Source: Verrucomicrobiota bacterium (GTDB taxonomy: Bacteria; Verrucomicrobiota; Verrucomicrobiia; Opitutales; Opitutaceae). From it: DNA of 37,246 nucleotides. Position numbers and translations under genes: made by a program. Shown here piece by piece: positions 11,955 to 20,288 of this stretch. Below the pieces are notes generated by a model. The model ran no database searches. It saw only the letters and a program-made list of their open reading frames with translations, and was not told the DNA's origin. The stretch spans positions 1 through 37,246 of the forward strand of contig CANIWJ010000027.1 of NCBI GenBank assembly GCA_947471035.1, read 5' to 3'. Within the stretch, counting starts at the first letter, position 1; every line of letters begins with the position of its first letter.

Positions 11955-14923
11955 GGCTGATCCCTTGGGAAGAGCTGGCAGGTATCTAAAATCATATGCC
12001 AATACTGCCACCGCTGAGCATAGAAGGATCTAAATTGGGCGCTGTGGTAAATGTGCTGATTTCGGTAGTTTATAGGGGCGCTAAAAAGGTTCACTTCCGA
12101 ACCGGCAAATACGCCTCCCGTGCTCACCGCGCCCAACGCGACAGACCGGGCCTCCGCGCAATAAGGGAAGATCGTGAACCGATCATTTGGAAACTCGAAC
12201 CAGCGCGGGCTAATATTGAATAGCGGATTTTCCCGGAAGCCGCCAAAGGATACATAATCGTAGCCGTTATTGGGCTTGAGCCGCTGATTTGTGAGCCAGC
12301 CGGTTTGTGAACCGTCGTCCGCGCCCGGAAGGATATTCAATCCATTGCCTGTAAGCGCCCAATCCTGGGGGTTATAAAAGTTAACGAACTTGCGGGCAGA
12401 TCCTTGCGTGTAGGTGGGCGCCAGATAGCTCGGACTCAAGCTACCCCATGTTTCCGGCAGACTCTGGCTTTGGCCCGAGGTCCAATAACGCCCATATACA
12501 TTGGGCGTGCTGGGCGTAAAGTCGGTGCGGTCTGGCAGGCTCGCGTCATAACAGTGGGCCGCAATCGCCGCCTGTGAGGCGACATACGTGGTCACCAGCT
12601 CCGAGTTAACCCCGGCTAGCCGCAGCGCTTCGCCCATCACGACATTGCCCATGCTGTGCGCCAGCACATGCACCCGGTAACCTTGCCCCTTCAGGGTGGC
12701 CAACAAGCTGCGCAGTTCGGCTCCTGACTGCCATGCTAGCTCTTCGCTGGGGTCAAACTGACTTCCGTTATCCAGCACGCAAGGCCAGGTAAAGCCGCCC
12801 ACCCGGCCCTTGTAACCCAGCAAATACAAGCGCTTATAGGTTGTCTCGATCCAGCGTTGTTTCTCCCAATCTGCGAGCATGTTATAACCGTGGATATACA
12901 GAACCAAGTCGCGCTCTTCGTCCTTGGTTGGTGCGGAGAATGCGCCCGATTTACTGGCGACAAACTGCACCGGTTGGACTGGCGTCAGACTTCCGTCGCC
13001 GCAGGTCCAGCGTTGGATAAACTCGTGCGGCTTTTTGATGTCCATCCACACGCCGGGGCCTTCGCCGATTTCCGTATAAGTTCCGCTTTCCTGTTTAAGG
13101 ATAACGAGTTTTAGCTGGCCCTTGCCGGTGGTGCAGCCCTCAAACACAAAGCGTAGCGTGGGATTGGTCGCCGATAGATTGATAGATTGCAGCGAGGGCA
13201 AGACGAAGAAGTCTCCCGTGCCGATAACAGTATAATTCGAAGCCCAAGGCGGCCCGGAGTAAGCCGGATGCCGCGCGTCCACGATGGCTACTTCGAAAGA
13301 CTGAGTGTTGGCCGCGTTTACGTTGTTTAAATAGCCGGTGCCGCCGTCGGCATCGGTTGCTCTATATAGTTTTATAGCCGGGTTCGTGCCATTGGTGTCG
13401 GTCCATTTAAAACCAAGATGGAGCTGCCCGTTTTTAAAGGCGTCGTGCATGCCGCCGATATTTAGATGCAACCGGGCGAAGTCCTCCAAGTCACGCGTCA
13501 CATCAATGACATTATTTCGCCAGTCCTCGTTCTGCGTATTGGTTATTTCAAGGTCATCTTCCTCGGTTTCCTGCAAACTACTAAAAATTCCATCATCATC
13601 GTCATTGGACCAAAACTGAAATGGCTTTTGCTGGGTTGTGCGGTCAGAGTCTGTGCTTGAAGTAGCATCCTTTGAAAGCGTGACAATACCGTCTCTATTA
13701 TAATCGACCGCAAGCTCTGCTGGTAATAGGATTACGCCGTTTACATCTAACGAAGGAGATTTGTAGGCACTTCCTGCAATAAGTCCATCTTTGCTAATAT
13801 CATGCATTGCACCAACTGTCCAATCGGGGTCTATGCTTGCACTTAGTTCTACGGCTTTAAACCCTGTTTGTGGGGACGTATTTTTAAGCCATATTTTAGG
13901 TGAACTATCAACTTGACCGCCAGAGCTTAAAATCAAGCCCGCATCGGACAATGAAACTGGCCTTCCTACTCCAACTACTGTATCGGTGCCATTTTCCCTC
14001 AGTATGATTTTATCATTCTTCTGGCCAACAACACTGCCGGGATTATTGATTCTCAACGGCTCAAAACTGACTTCTTGACTGCCCACATAATAAGTCGATG
14101 CACTACTTAATGGATCATGAGTAGATGTGTAATCTAGGGTTCGACCTATTTGGATTCCTGAATCGTTGAAGTCGGTAGGAAACTTCGATTTTCCAGTTAA
14201 TTCATAATGTGTTACAGACGAATTTACCACGGTACCGACGGCATGAGCATCACCTACTTTAACGCTCGAAGCAGTTTGATTACTCCAAACAAATCCGTCA
14301 TCGATAAATACATCGTCGATCCAGTATTCAGTATATGGACCATAATCATCGTACAGTGTTGCTTGTCGGTTAATTCCAAAGTAAGCAAAGATATAGTCAC
14401 CGAGAACATCACCATGATTATTGATCGCTCGCGGCCCATTAATCCATGACGGATATACTAATGGATTTGGTAAATTGGTTGTGTAATCGGTGAAATTTAG
14501 CGCCGTAAGCTTCGTGATTACTCCGGTGTTTAGCCAAACATAATTTAACGTTTCGCCAAATTGATTATTTTCATCGTTGAATATGCAAGATGAACCTATT
14601 GCGGTTCCGCTTTCATTTATATCCACTAACCCGTAATCCCTTTCGTTTGAATTGTTGGGTTTTGATGAAAAAACACCTTCTTTCCATCGTCCGTTTTCGG
14701 TCAAAGCGTAACCCGAATCAGTAACGCGGATAACGGGTCTATCTGACACGACAATTACTGCATACGACCAAGGCTGAGAAGACGCATTAAAACTGGTCGA
14801 ATCAACCGATCCACCTGAACCCGTTGTCGCTTCTATGGCTAAGCCTTTCGATGCCAAGCCTAGTGCTATAGCGCTTAAGGCCAGCAAGTTGCTTACCGAT
14901 TTATGATGGGAAAAATGTTTCAT
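11951..14923 (-). CDS. Exported HAF-repeat/alpha-beta hydrolase fusion (lipase-like), full-length copy 2
   Basis: The 990-residue protein has a signal peptide (SNLLALSAIALGLASKGLA). About residues 40-410 contain repeated phrases of the HAF or extracellular-repeat type (INESGTAIG, INNHGDVLG, FNDSGIQIG, INNPGSVVG, ISKDGLIAG), likely a beta-propeller. A calcium-type DYNRDGIV motif follows. The C-terminal half is an alpha/beta hydrolase with oxyanion His678 (YIHGYN), Ser757 in AHSMG, Asp854 (NPQDWALTG) and His957/His960 (HIYH). The start at 14923 is chosen from an ATGA overlap with the upstream stop. The propeller half (about 13.6-14.9 kb) is visibly richer in A and T than its surroundings, suggesting acquisition or fusion. 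The substrate is unknown; an ester or lipid is the family expectation. Confidence 0.85.
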   Translation of the reverse strand: MKHFSHHKSVSNLLALSAIALGLASKGLAIEATTGSGGSVDSTSFNASSQPWSYAVIVVSDRPVIRVTDSGYALTENGRWKEGVFSSKPNNSNERDYGLVDINESGTAIGSSCIFNDENNQFGETLNYVWLNTGVITKLTALNFTDYTTNLPNPLVYPSWINGPRAINNHGDVLGDYIFAYFGINRQATLYDDYGPYTEYWIDDVFIDDGFVWSNQTASSVKVGDAHAVGTVVNSSVTHYELTGKSKFPTDFNDSGIQIGRTLDYTSTHDPLSSASTYYVGSQEVSFEPLRINNPGSVVGQKNDKIILRENGTDTVVGVGRPVSLSDAGLILSSGGQVDSSPKIWLKNTSPQTGFKAVELSASIDPDWTVGAMHDISKDGLIAGSAYKSPSLDVNGVILLPAELAVDYNRDGIVTLSKDATSSTDSDRTTQQKPFQFWSNDDDDGIFSSLQETEEDDLEITNTQNEDWRNNVIDVTRDLEDFARLHLNIGGMHDAFKNGQLHLGFKWTDTNGTNPAIKLYRATDADGGTGYLNNVNAANTQSFEVAIVDARHPAYSGPPWASNYTVIGTGDFFVLPSLQSINLSATNPTLRFVFEGCTTGKGQLKLVILKQESGTYTEIGEGPGVWMDIKKPHEFIQRWTCGDGSLTPVQPVQFVASKSGAFSAPTKDEERDLVLYIHGYNMLADWEKQRWIETTYKRLYLLGYKGRVGGFTWPCVLDNGSQFDPSEELAWQSGAELRSLLATLKGQGYRVHVLAHSMGNVVMGEALRLAGVNSELVTTYVASQAAIAAHCYDASLPDRTDFTPSTPNVYGRYWTSGQSQSLPETWGSLSPSYLAPTYTQGSARKFVNFYNPQDWALTGNGLNILPGADDGSQTGWLTNQRLKPNNGYDYVSFGGFRENPLFNISPRWFEFPNDRFTIFPYCAEARSVALGAVSTGGVFAGSEVNLFSAPINYRNQHIYHSAQFRSFYAQRWQYWHMILDTCQLFPRDQP

Positions 14924-16065
14924 GGGCATTTTAGCCAAACTTGGGCGTAACCAGATGAATCGGTATAAACAGTTAATGCGGGACGTAGGCCACCGCTTCC
15001 AAGATTATCAACGCATAGTAGCCCCTCTTCGGGAGTTGCGGTAAAGCGCACAGGGGCTCCTACAAAGGGGTTTCCTTGCGAGTCGGTTACGCGTGCAACC
15101 AACGGCGCGGGCATGAATTGGCCGCTACGCTGCGTTTGATTATCTCCTGATATGATAGTGATAATTGGATGAGCACCTTGAAAGTAGTCCCAGGTAGGAT
15201 CGGTTCCCTCAAGGAACTCGTCCCAATTGGACACTCCATTTCCGTTAGCGTCCCCAGTGGCTGAATAGGTTTGGCCGGAAAAGTAATACTGAGTCCACCA
15301 ATCGGGAGCTTGCTGTAGCGAGGCGTCCGCCAGGGCGAAACTAGACGAAGGCAGTTCTTCCAACGCGCCCAAAGTGACCACTCGGTAAGAAGTTCCGTCG
15401 TAACCTGCTAATTGATTATCGACCCATGAAATGGTGTCGGGCTGAAGAGTAGCTTTACGCACCCAAGTTTGTGTAACGGGATCGAGTTTTTCAACCGCGT
15501 AGCCAATTTCGGAGACGTTTAGATCAGTCCACCGTAATTCCGCACGAAGTCTATTTTCTACCGTGAGCCCTAAATTGGCCGGGGATTGAAGCGGTGGAAG
15601 AGGGGTGAGTAACAAGCGCAGGCGGAGGAAACGCTTGGGGTTAATGGGAAACGGGTCACGCAGGGTGATATCGGAATAGCCGGTGCCGTTCACGCGGGCG
15701 ATTTCCTCCAAGGTGTTAAAAGTGGCCCAGTGGGAAAGGTCGTCGCCGCCTTGAAGCCATACTTCGGTTCCGCTGAGATCGGAGCGCTCGCGATAAGTCA
15801 GAGTGAGGTGGCTACCAGATTGGCCACTCTGCGGAGCAAGGCCGGCGTCGGCTAATACCGGGTCCCCGGTGAATACGTATTCGGCAAGGTTGCTGAGGCC
15901 GTCGCCGTCTGGGTCGGCGCTGGGTGCGATAAAAGCCTGATCGGCCAGTTGTCCGGGGCTAAAACGGGTACTTTGCCACTCGGAAAAAGTCAGGGATTGG
16001 GCCGTACTGCACACCGCAAGGACGCCAAGCAGGCGGACGAGAGGTAAATGATTGGCGCGGGACAT
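14920..16065 (-). CDS. Secreted repeat protein with two Ca-type repeats, FnIII-like and Ig-like (Big_1-type) domains
   Basis: The 381-residue protein starts at the ATG at 16065 with a signal peptide (LPLVRLLGVLAVCSTAQS). A GTG at 16080 is possible but not needed. It holds two thrombospondin-3-like calcium motifs (DPDGDGLSNLAEYVFTGDP, about 50-70; DANGNGVSNWDEFLEGTDP, about 270-290), with a fibronectin-III-like region between them. A C-terminal bacterial Ig-like segment follows (PLVARVTDSQGNPFVGAPV). Such architectures are common in exported proteins of Verrucomicrobiota (family knowledge). The protein ends abruptly after the Ig-like strands (VWLKCP) and its stop overlaps the hydrolase start. 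It has no counterpart beside the short module copy. It may be a surface or secreted partner of the hydrolase. Confidence 0.75.
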   Translation of the reverse strand: MSRANHLPLVRLLGVLAVCSTAQSLTFSEWQSTRFSPGQLADQAFIAPSADPDGDGLSNLAEYVFTGDPVLADAGLAPQSGQSGSHLTLTYRERSDLSGTEVWLQGGDDLSHWATFNTLEEIARVNGTGYSDITLRDPFPINPKRFLRLRLLLTPLPPLQSPANLGLTVENRLRAELRWTDLNVSEIGYAVEKLDPVTQTWVRKATLQPDTISWVDNQLAGYDGTSYRVVTLGALEELPSSSFALADASLQQAPDWWTQYYFSGQTYSATGDANGNGVSNWDEFLEGTDPTWDYFQGAHPIITIISGDNQTQRSGQFMPAPLVARVTDSQGNPFVGAPVRFTATPEEGLLCVDNLGSGGLRPALTVYTDSSGYAQVWLKCP

Positions 16066-16117
16066 AAAAGAGGGACGCACTTACTTACGCCCCGATCCGG
16101 GCACCGCTAAGAGCCCA

Positions 16118-16171
16118 CAAGAAGGCGCTTTCGATGCGCCCCAGGTCGGGGCGCGGTCGATGCGTTTCTTG
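16118..16171. other. Extended inverted repeat in the leader of the secreted-protein operon
   Basis: The core GCGCCCC-AGGTC-GGGGCGC (16136-16154) is flanked by outer arms CAAGAA (16118-16123) and TTCTTG (16166-16171), giving an interrupted hairpin about 50 bases before the first start codon. It may be a leader structure or an operator. The rest of the 345-bp gap (16081-16425) holds smaller dyads (for example TGCCTA...TAGGCA near 16285-16306), but I see no clear promoter. Confidence 0.35.
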
Positions 16172-16358
16172 TGTCCTTAGAAATTAGCGGTTTCGGATCG
16201 GACAGCAGCCGAAGCTGCGCGAAAGGGATGTGCCGGATTTGGGTGGCTGGGTGGCGGGTGGGAGAGAGCGCGGGTTGGCAAAATGCCTAGCCGCGCAAAA
16301 TTAGGCAAAGAGAGCGGGCGGGCTTTAGGCAAGCCGAGGTTTTGCGGTATTAGCCAAC

Positions 16359-16404
16359 GGCGGTGACACAAAATGATTTCAGTGATACCGCCGAAGCGTC
16401 ACCG
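16359..16404 (-). terminator. Weak candidate terminator/attenuator after the hybrid kinase gene
   Basis: Two competing stems lie 22-67 bases after the kinase stop: GGCGGT (16359-16364) with ACCGCC (16387-16392), and CGGTGAC (16361-16367) with GTCACCG (16398-16404). No T tract follows on the minus strand, so intrinsic termination is uncertain. Confidence 0.3.
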
Positions 16405-16425
16405 ACATGCCCGCCTGGGTTAAGT

Positions 16426-18447
16426 TCACGAAGCCAGCGCCGCCGCCAGCTTGGCCGCGAAGTCTTCGCTCGAAAACGGTTTCGACAGGAAAAATACGCC
16501 CGGCTGCTCCATCGCTTCCAGCGTGGTCGCGTCGTCCACGTAGCCCGACATATAGAAAACCCGCAGGTCCGGCTTGATCTCGCGCAGTCGCTTTGAGAGC
16601 GCGTAGCCGTTCATGCCCGGCATCACGATGTCGGTAACAAGCACGTCGATGTCGCGCAGACCCGTCTCCGCCGCCCAGGCGCACGCTTCCTGGCTATCGC
16701 CAAAAACCGTCACCCGGTGGCCCAGCGACTCCGCCAGCATGCGCGTGACCGAGCGCACCAGATCGTCGTCTTCCACCAGTAACAAGTGGGCCGGCCGCTG
16801 CTCCGTCGCGTCCGCCTGCGCCTGATCATACGCGGTCAAGGGATCCTCGATCTCCGGCAAATCGAGATGAAACACCGTGCCGCGCCCGAGCTCGGTTTCG
16901 TAGGTCAGATCGCCGCCAAAGGCGCGCACGATGTTGAGCGAAGTCGCCAGGCCGAGCCCGGTGCCGCGACCGCGCGCCTTGGTGCTGTAGAAAGGCTGGA
17001 AAAGCCGCGCCCGCACCTCGGGCGGGATGCCCGGACCGGTGTCGCCGACCGATAGCCGCACCCGCCGCGAACCATCCGGTGCAGTATGCCCGGCGACCAC
17101 CCGCAGGGTGAGCACGCCATCCGTGATCATGACATCGCGCGCATTCAGGCAGAGGTTGAACAACACCTGCTCCAGCTGCTTGCTGTCCGCCCGGCACCAG
17201 GCCGGGGTCTCCGCCAGCTCCACCTCGATGCGCACATGCTCGCTGAGCAGGGAACGGATGAAGCCGCGCAAATCATCCACCAAGGTATTCAGGTCCAGCG
17301 TTTCCGATTGGGTGACATCCTGGCGGCTGAAGGCCAGCAGCTGGCGCACCAGGTGGCTCGCCCGGCTGGAGGCATGCAAAATGTCGTCCACCCGTGAGCA
17401 TTGCTCCGGGTCGGCCAACTCGTCGCGCAAGAGCTCCGCGAAGCACCGGATCGCGGTCAGAAGATTGTTGAAATCGTGGGCCACGCCGCCGGCCAGCAAA
17501 CCGACCGCCTCCATTTTTTGCACCTGCTGGGCGCGCTCCTCGCCTTCGCGCAGCTTGATTTGCGCGCGGTAGCGCGCGTGCGCGATGGCCAGAATGCTCG
17601 CCAGATCCCGCGCGTAATGCAGCGGTCCGATGGCATGACGCCCCTTGGCCGCCCGCAGTCCAATCAACCAGCCCACCTGCGGATCCTGCGGGTCAACCGG
17701 TATGGCGACGCCTTCCGCCCACGCTTGTTCGCTCATCCAGGCGGCCGCCAAGGGAAACTCATCTCGGTCATCCGGATAATCAAGTGTGGCCCCCGTCGCG
17801 TTACCCATCAGCAAAACCGGCGCCGGTCCTTCCTCGGCCAGACCGCGATGCGCAAAAACCCGGAATGGGTCCTCGGCCCGGTCGCGCAAAACCAGCAAAG
17901 CCGCGTCCACCGCCAGATGTTCACAGAACAAGCGCAAGGCTTCACGATTGATTTCCTCCGGAGAAGACTGCTCCAGCGCCACCCGGCTAAAACAGGTGAG
18001 CGAGGTTTGCCGCAGCGTGATCAAGGCCAGCCGGTGCTCGTGTTCTTTTTGATCCTGAATATCGAGAGCGCTGCCCAGATAACCCAGCAGTTGCCCGGCC
18101 TCGTTGCGCCACGGCTGCACCCGTTCCAACACCCAGCGATAAGGACCGTCCGCCTGCTTCAACCGATACTCGAAAGACGTCGGGTTTCCGGAAAACACCC
18201 CGGACGCGGCATTCAATCGCTCGCGATCATCCGGGTGCACCAGATTCCAGGCGGCGTCGGCTTTAAAGTTATCCGCACACAAACCCGTCGCCGCCGCCCA
18301 CGCTTCGTTAAAATAAAGCAAACGGCCGTGAGAATCGCTCAACCAGACCATGCCGGGCGAGGCGTTCAACACGAACCGCAAACTCGCATCCACCGACGGA
18401 AGTTCACCGGCGGGCGAGGCTTTGGGGACTCGGGGTGAAAACGGCAT
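16426..18447 (-). CDS. Cytoplasmic hybrid sensor histidine kinase: PAS-GAF-HisKA-HATPase-REC
   Basis: The 673-residue protein has a PAS domain (about 22-140, SPGMVWLSDSHGRLLYFNEAW) and a GAF-like region (about 150-300). The phospho-acceptor box GGVAHDFNN carries His324. The ATPase domain shows N and G boxes (NLCLNARDV, DTGPGIPPE, GTGLGLATS). A C-terminal receiver (about 555-670) has Asp606 (VTDIVMPG) and Lys in LSKPF. No membrane segment is seen, so it would sense a cytoplasmic signal. It lies downstream of the chemoreceptor gene but is separated by a strong terminator, so it needs its own promoter or readthrough. The HDFNN class of kinase with a fused receiver is common; the output partner is not visible here. 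Confidence 0.9.
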   Translation of the reverse strand: MPFSPRVPKASPAGELPSVDASLRFVLNASPGMVWLSDSHGRLLYFNEAWAAATGLCADNFKADAAWNLVHPDDRERLNAASGVFSGNPTSFEYRLKQADGPYRWVLERVQPWRNEAGQLLGYLGSALDIQDQKEHEHRLALITLRQTSLTCFSRVALEQSSPEEINREALRLFCEHLAVDAALLVLRDRAEDPFRVFAHRGLAEEGPAPVLLMGNATGATLDYPDDRDEFPLAAAWMSEQAWAEGVAIPVDPQDPQVGWLIGLRAAKGRHAIGPLHYARDLASILAIAHARYRAQIKLREGEERAQQVQKMEAVGLLAGGVAHDFNNLLTAIRCFAELLRDELADPEQCSRVDDILHASSRASHLVRQLLAFSRQDVTQSETLDLNTLVDDLRGFIRSLLSEHVRIEVELAETPAWCRADSKQLEQVLFNLCLNARDVMITDGVLTLRVVAGHTAPDGSRRVRLSVGDTGPGIPPEVRARLFQPFYSTKARGRGTGLGLATSLNIVRAFGGDLTYETELGRGTVFHLDLPEIEDPLTAYDQAQADATEQRPAHLLLVEDDDLVRSVTRMLAESLGHRVTVFGDSQEACAWAAETGLRDIDVLVTDIVMPGMNGYALSKRLREIKPDLRVFYMSGYVDDATTLEAMEQPGVFFLSKPFSSEDFAAKLAAALAS

Positions 18448-18454
18448 GACTACT

Positions 18455-18491
18455 TAAAAAAGAAACGCGCCCGCCGGAGCGAGCGCGTTTC
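18455..18491 (-). terminator. Rho-independent terminator of the chemoreceptor gene
   Basis: Read on the minus strand, GAAACGCGC pairs with GCGCGTTTC (18483-18491 with 18462-18470; 12-base loop), followed directly by six T residues (18456-18461). It lies about 30 bases after the chemoreceptor stop and just before the kinase start at 18447. Confidence 0.85.
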
Positions 18492-18518
18492 GAGCGCAAA
18501 AATTGCCATCCGACTAAG

Positions 18519-20198
18519 TTAATCGCGGAAGGTCAGTTTTGGGGATCCCGCGGAGGGAATCGCGGGGCGAGCGCTGGCGCGCACCACCGAGGGATTGACC
18601 TTCACCACGCGACGAGGAGTCGCAGCGGGCGGGGCCGGCGGAGGAGGCGTGTGTGCCGCCGTGGCCGCAGCTCCCGGTTCCCGTGCGCCAGAGACGATCG
18701 TAACCAGCCGGTTGACCGCAGCTTTGAGCTCGATGGACTGGGCGCTGAGTTCCTCCGAGGCCGAGGCGGATTCTTCGGCGGCGGCGGCATTGCTCTGCGT
18801 CACTTGATCGAGCTGGCTGACGGCGGTGTTCACCTGGCTGACGCCTTCGCTCTGCTCGGTGGAGCCGCTGGCGATTTCGCGTACCAGATCGTTCATGCGG
18901 CGGGCTTTGTCGGCGATGTCGTTCAAGCTGGCCGCCACCTTGTTGCTGATCTGCACGCCGTGCTCGCTCTTCTGGATGGAGTCGGTGATGCGCTCGGCCG
19001 TCTCGCGAGCGGCGACCGCCGAGCGCTGGGCGAGTGAACGCACTTCATCAGCCACCACGGCAAATCCGGCCCCGGCCTCGCCAGCGCGGGCGGCCTCGAC
19101 GGCGGCATTGAGCGCGAGGATGTTGGTTTGGAAGGCGATCTCGTCGATGGTCTTGATGATCTTCGAAATGTTATCCGACGCGGCTTTGATTTCACCCATG
19201 GCGCGCACCATTTCCTGCATGTCGGCGGTGCCGCCGTCGGCGGCTTCGCGAGTCTGGGCGGCGATCGTCTGGGCGTTGCCGGCATGCTCGGCGTTGCGCT
19301 TGGTCATGCTGGAAATTTCCTCCAGGGTCGCACTGGTTTCCTCCAGCGAAGCGGCCTGCTCGCTGGCGCCTTCCGCAAGGCGCTGCGAGGCGGTGGCGAT
19401 TTCCCGGGCGGAGGACTCTTCCTGGGCGCTGGCGCCATCGATCACGGCGATGGAGGCCTCCAGCGGGAGGATGATGGTCTTTCGGGAGAAAACCATGGAC
19501 CCGATCGCCACCAAAGCGGCGGCGGGCAGCACCCACATCAAAGTCTGCGCCATACCGGCGCGGGCGACGGCATCCACGCCATCCAGGGACGCGTGCAAGA
19601 CGAAGGCCCCGTGCACTTCGCCCTCGTGCCAGTTTTCCATTTTAAAGCCGAGCACGTCCAGGCCGTCGCCGGTCGGGCTGGTCTTGGGATCGCCGTGGCA
19701 GGCCATGCAGTCAGCGGTAAGTTTGATGGGGCGGGCGAAAACGATTTTGTTATTCGCTTTATCGACTTCGAAATACTCCGGAACGTCGCCCTTTTCGAGG
19801 ATAGCCAGGATCTTGGATTCCTCGGCGGTGGGGGTGTTTTTCTCGTTACGGGCGTCGTTCTTCGGCACGCGGAACTGCCACTGGTTATCGTCGGCAACTT
19901 TTTGAATCGCGTTCCATGCCGCCACCACGGGGATCGTGGTATAGAGGGTGGAGCCGCGCAGATCGCCGGTGCGTTTATACTCCGCCAGAAGTTTGGCCCG
20001 GTCAAAAGCACCCTTGGTGCCCATGCTGGAAATCGTGGAGCGCACGTTTTCAGCCTCCACGATCGCCGCCCGCATCGTTTCGCGGGTTAGCTCGACGCCC
20101 TGTTTATGGATGACGCGGCTCTGGACTAGGAGGCCGGCAGTGACACTTATCGCTATGGCGGCCAACGCAATGAGGACAATTTTGTTACCTAATTTCAT
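18519..20198 (-). CDS. Methyl-accepting chemotaxis protein with haem-type (CxxCH) periplasmic sensor domain
   Basis: The 559-residue protein has a membrane segment at about 6-25 and a periplasmic domain (about 30-210) of the DUF3365/Tll0287-like type containing CMACH (Cys164, Cys167, His168), the signature for covalent c-type haem. A second membrane segment follows (about 216-238). A long cytoplasmic coiled coil carries the conserved hairpin tip ([21 protein letters not shown]). The C-terminal tail is Pro/Ala-rich and ends PKLTFRD, with no clear CheR pentapeptide. It would report redox state or a gas ligand to CheA and the flagellar motor. HAMP is weak or absent after the second segment. A sigma-28-like promoter and a terminator make it a single-gene unit. 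Confidence 0.92.
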   Translation of the reverse strand: MKLGNKIVLIALAAIAISVTAGLLVQSRVIHKQGVELTRETMRAAIVEAENVRSTISSMGTKGAFDRAKLLAEYKRTGDLRGSTLYTTIPVVAAWNAIQKVADDNQWQFRVPKNDARNEKNTPTAEESKILAILEKGDVPEYFEVDKANNKIVFARPIKLTADCMACHGDPKTSPTGDGLDVLGFKMENWHEGEVHGAFVLHASLDGVDAVARAGMAQTLMWVLPAAALVAIGSMVFSRKTIILPLEASIAVIDGASAQEESSAREIATASQRLAEGASEQAASLEETSATLEEISSMTKRNAEHAGNAQTIAAQTREAADGGTADMQEMVRAMGEIKAASDNISKIIKTIDEIAFQTNILALNAAVEAARAGEAGAGFAVVADEVRSLAQRSAVAARETAERITDSIQKSEHGVQISNKVAASLNDIADKARRMNDLVREIASGSTEQSEGVSQVNTAVSQLDQVTQSNAAAAEESASASEELSAQSIELKAAVNRLVTIVSGAREPGAAATAAHTPPPPAPPAATPRRVVKVNPSVVRASARPAIPSAGSPKLTFRD

Positions 20199-20250
20199 AG
20201 GGGAGGGGTTAGAAGAAAAGACACAAGGCGCCGAAAAAACGCATCCTTAT

Positions 20251-20277
20251 GTATCGCTCCGCTCAACTAATACTTTA
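20251..20277 (-). promoter_or_regulatory. Sigma-28 (FliA)-like promoter of the chemoreceptor gene
   Basis: On the minus strand, TAAAGTAT (20277-20270), 11 bases, then AGCGATAC (20258-20251). The enterobacterial FliA consensus is TAAAGTTT-N11-GCCGATAA: 7 of 8 bases match at -35, and the -10 keeps the core CGATA with exact spacing. Transcription would start near 20244, giving a leader of about 45 bases. Confidence 0.65.
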
Positions 20278-20288
20278 GGGCTAAATAC

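Noticed and set aside
10872..12011. Partner protein 2 starting at 12011
   Set aside because: The added residues are antisense-free read-through of the hydrolase 3' end in another frame. The paralogue starts at the equivalent MKK, and the ATGA overlap supports 11954.
18470..18510. Possible sigma-54 promoter for the hybrid kinase (TGGCA...TTGCG on the minus strand near 18500)
   Set aside because: The GG-to-GC spacing is 8 bases rather than the 10 required.
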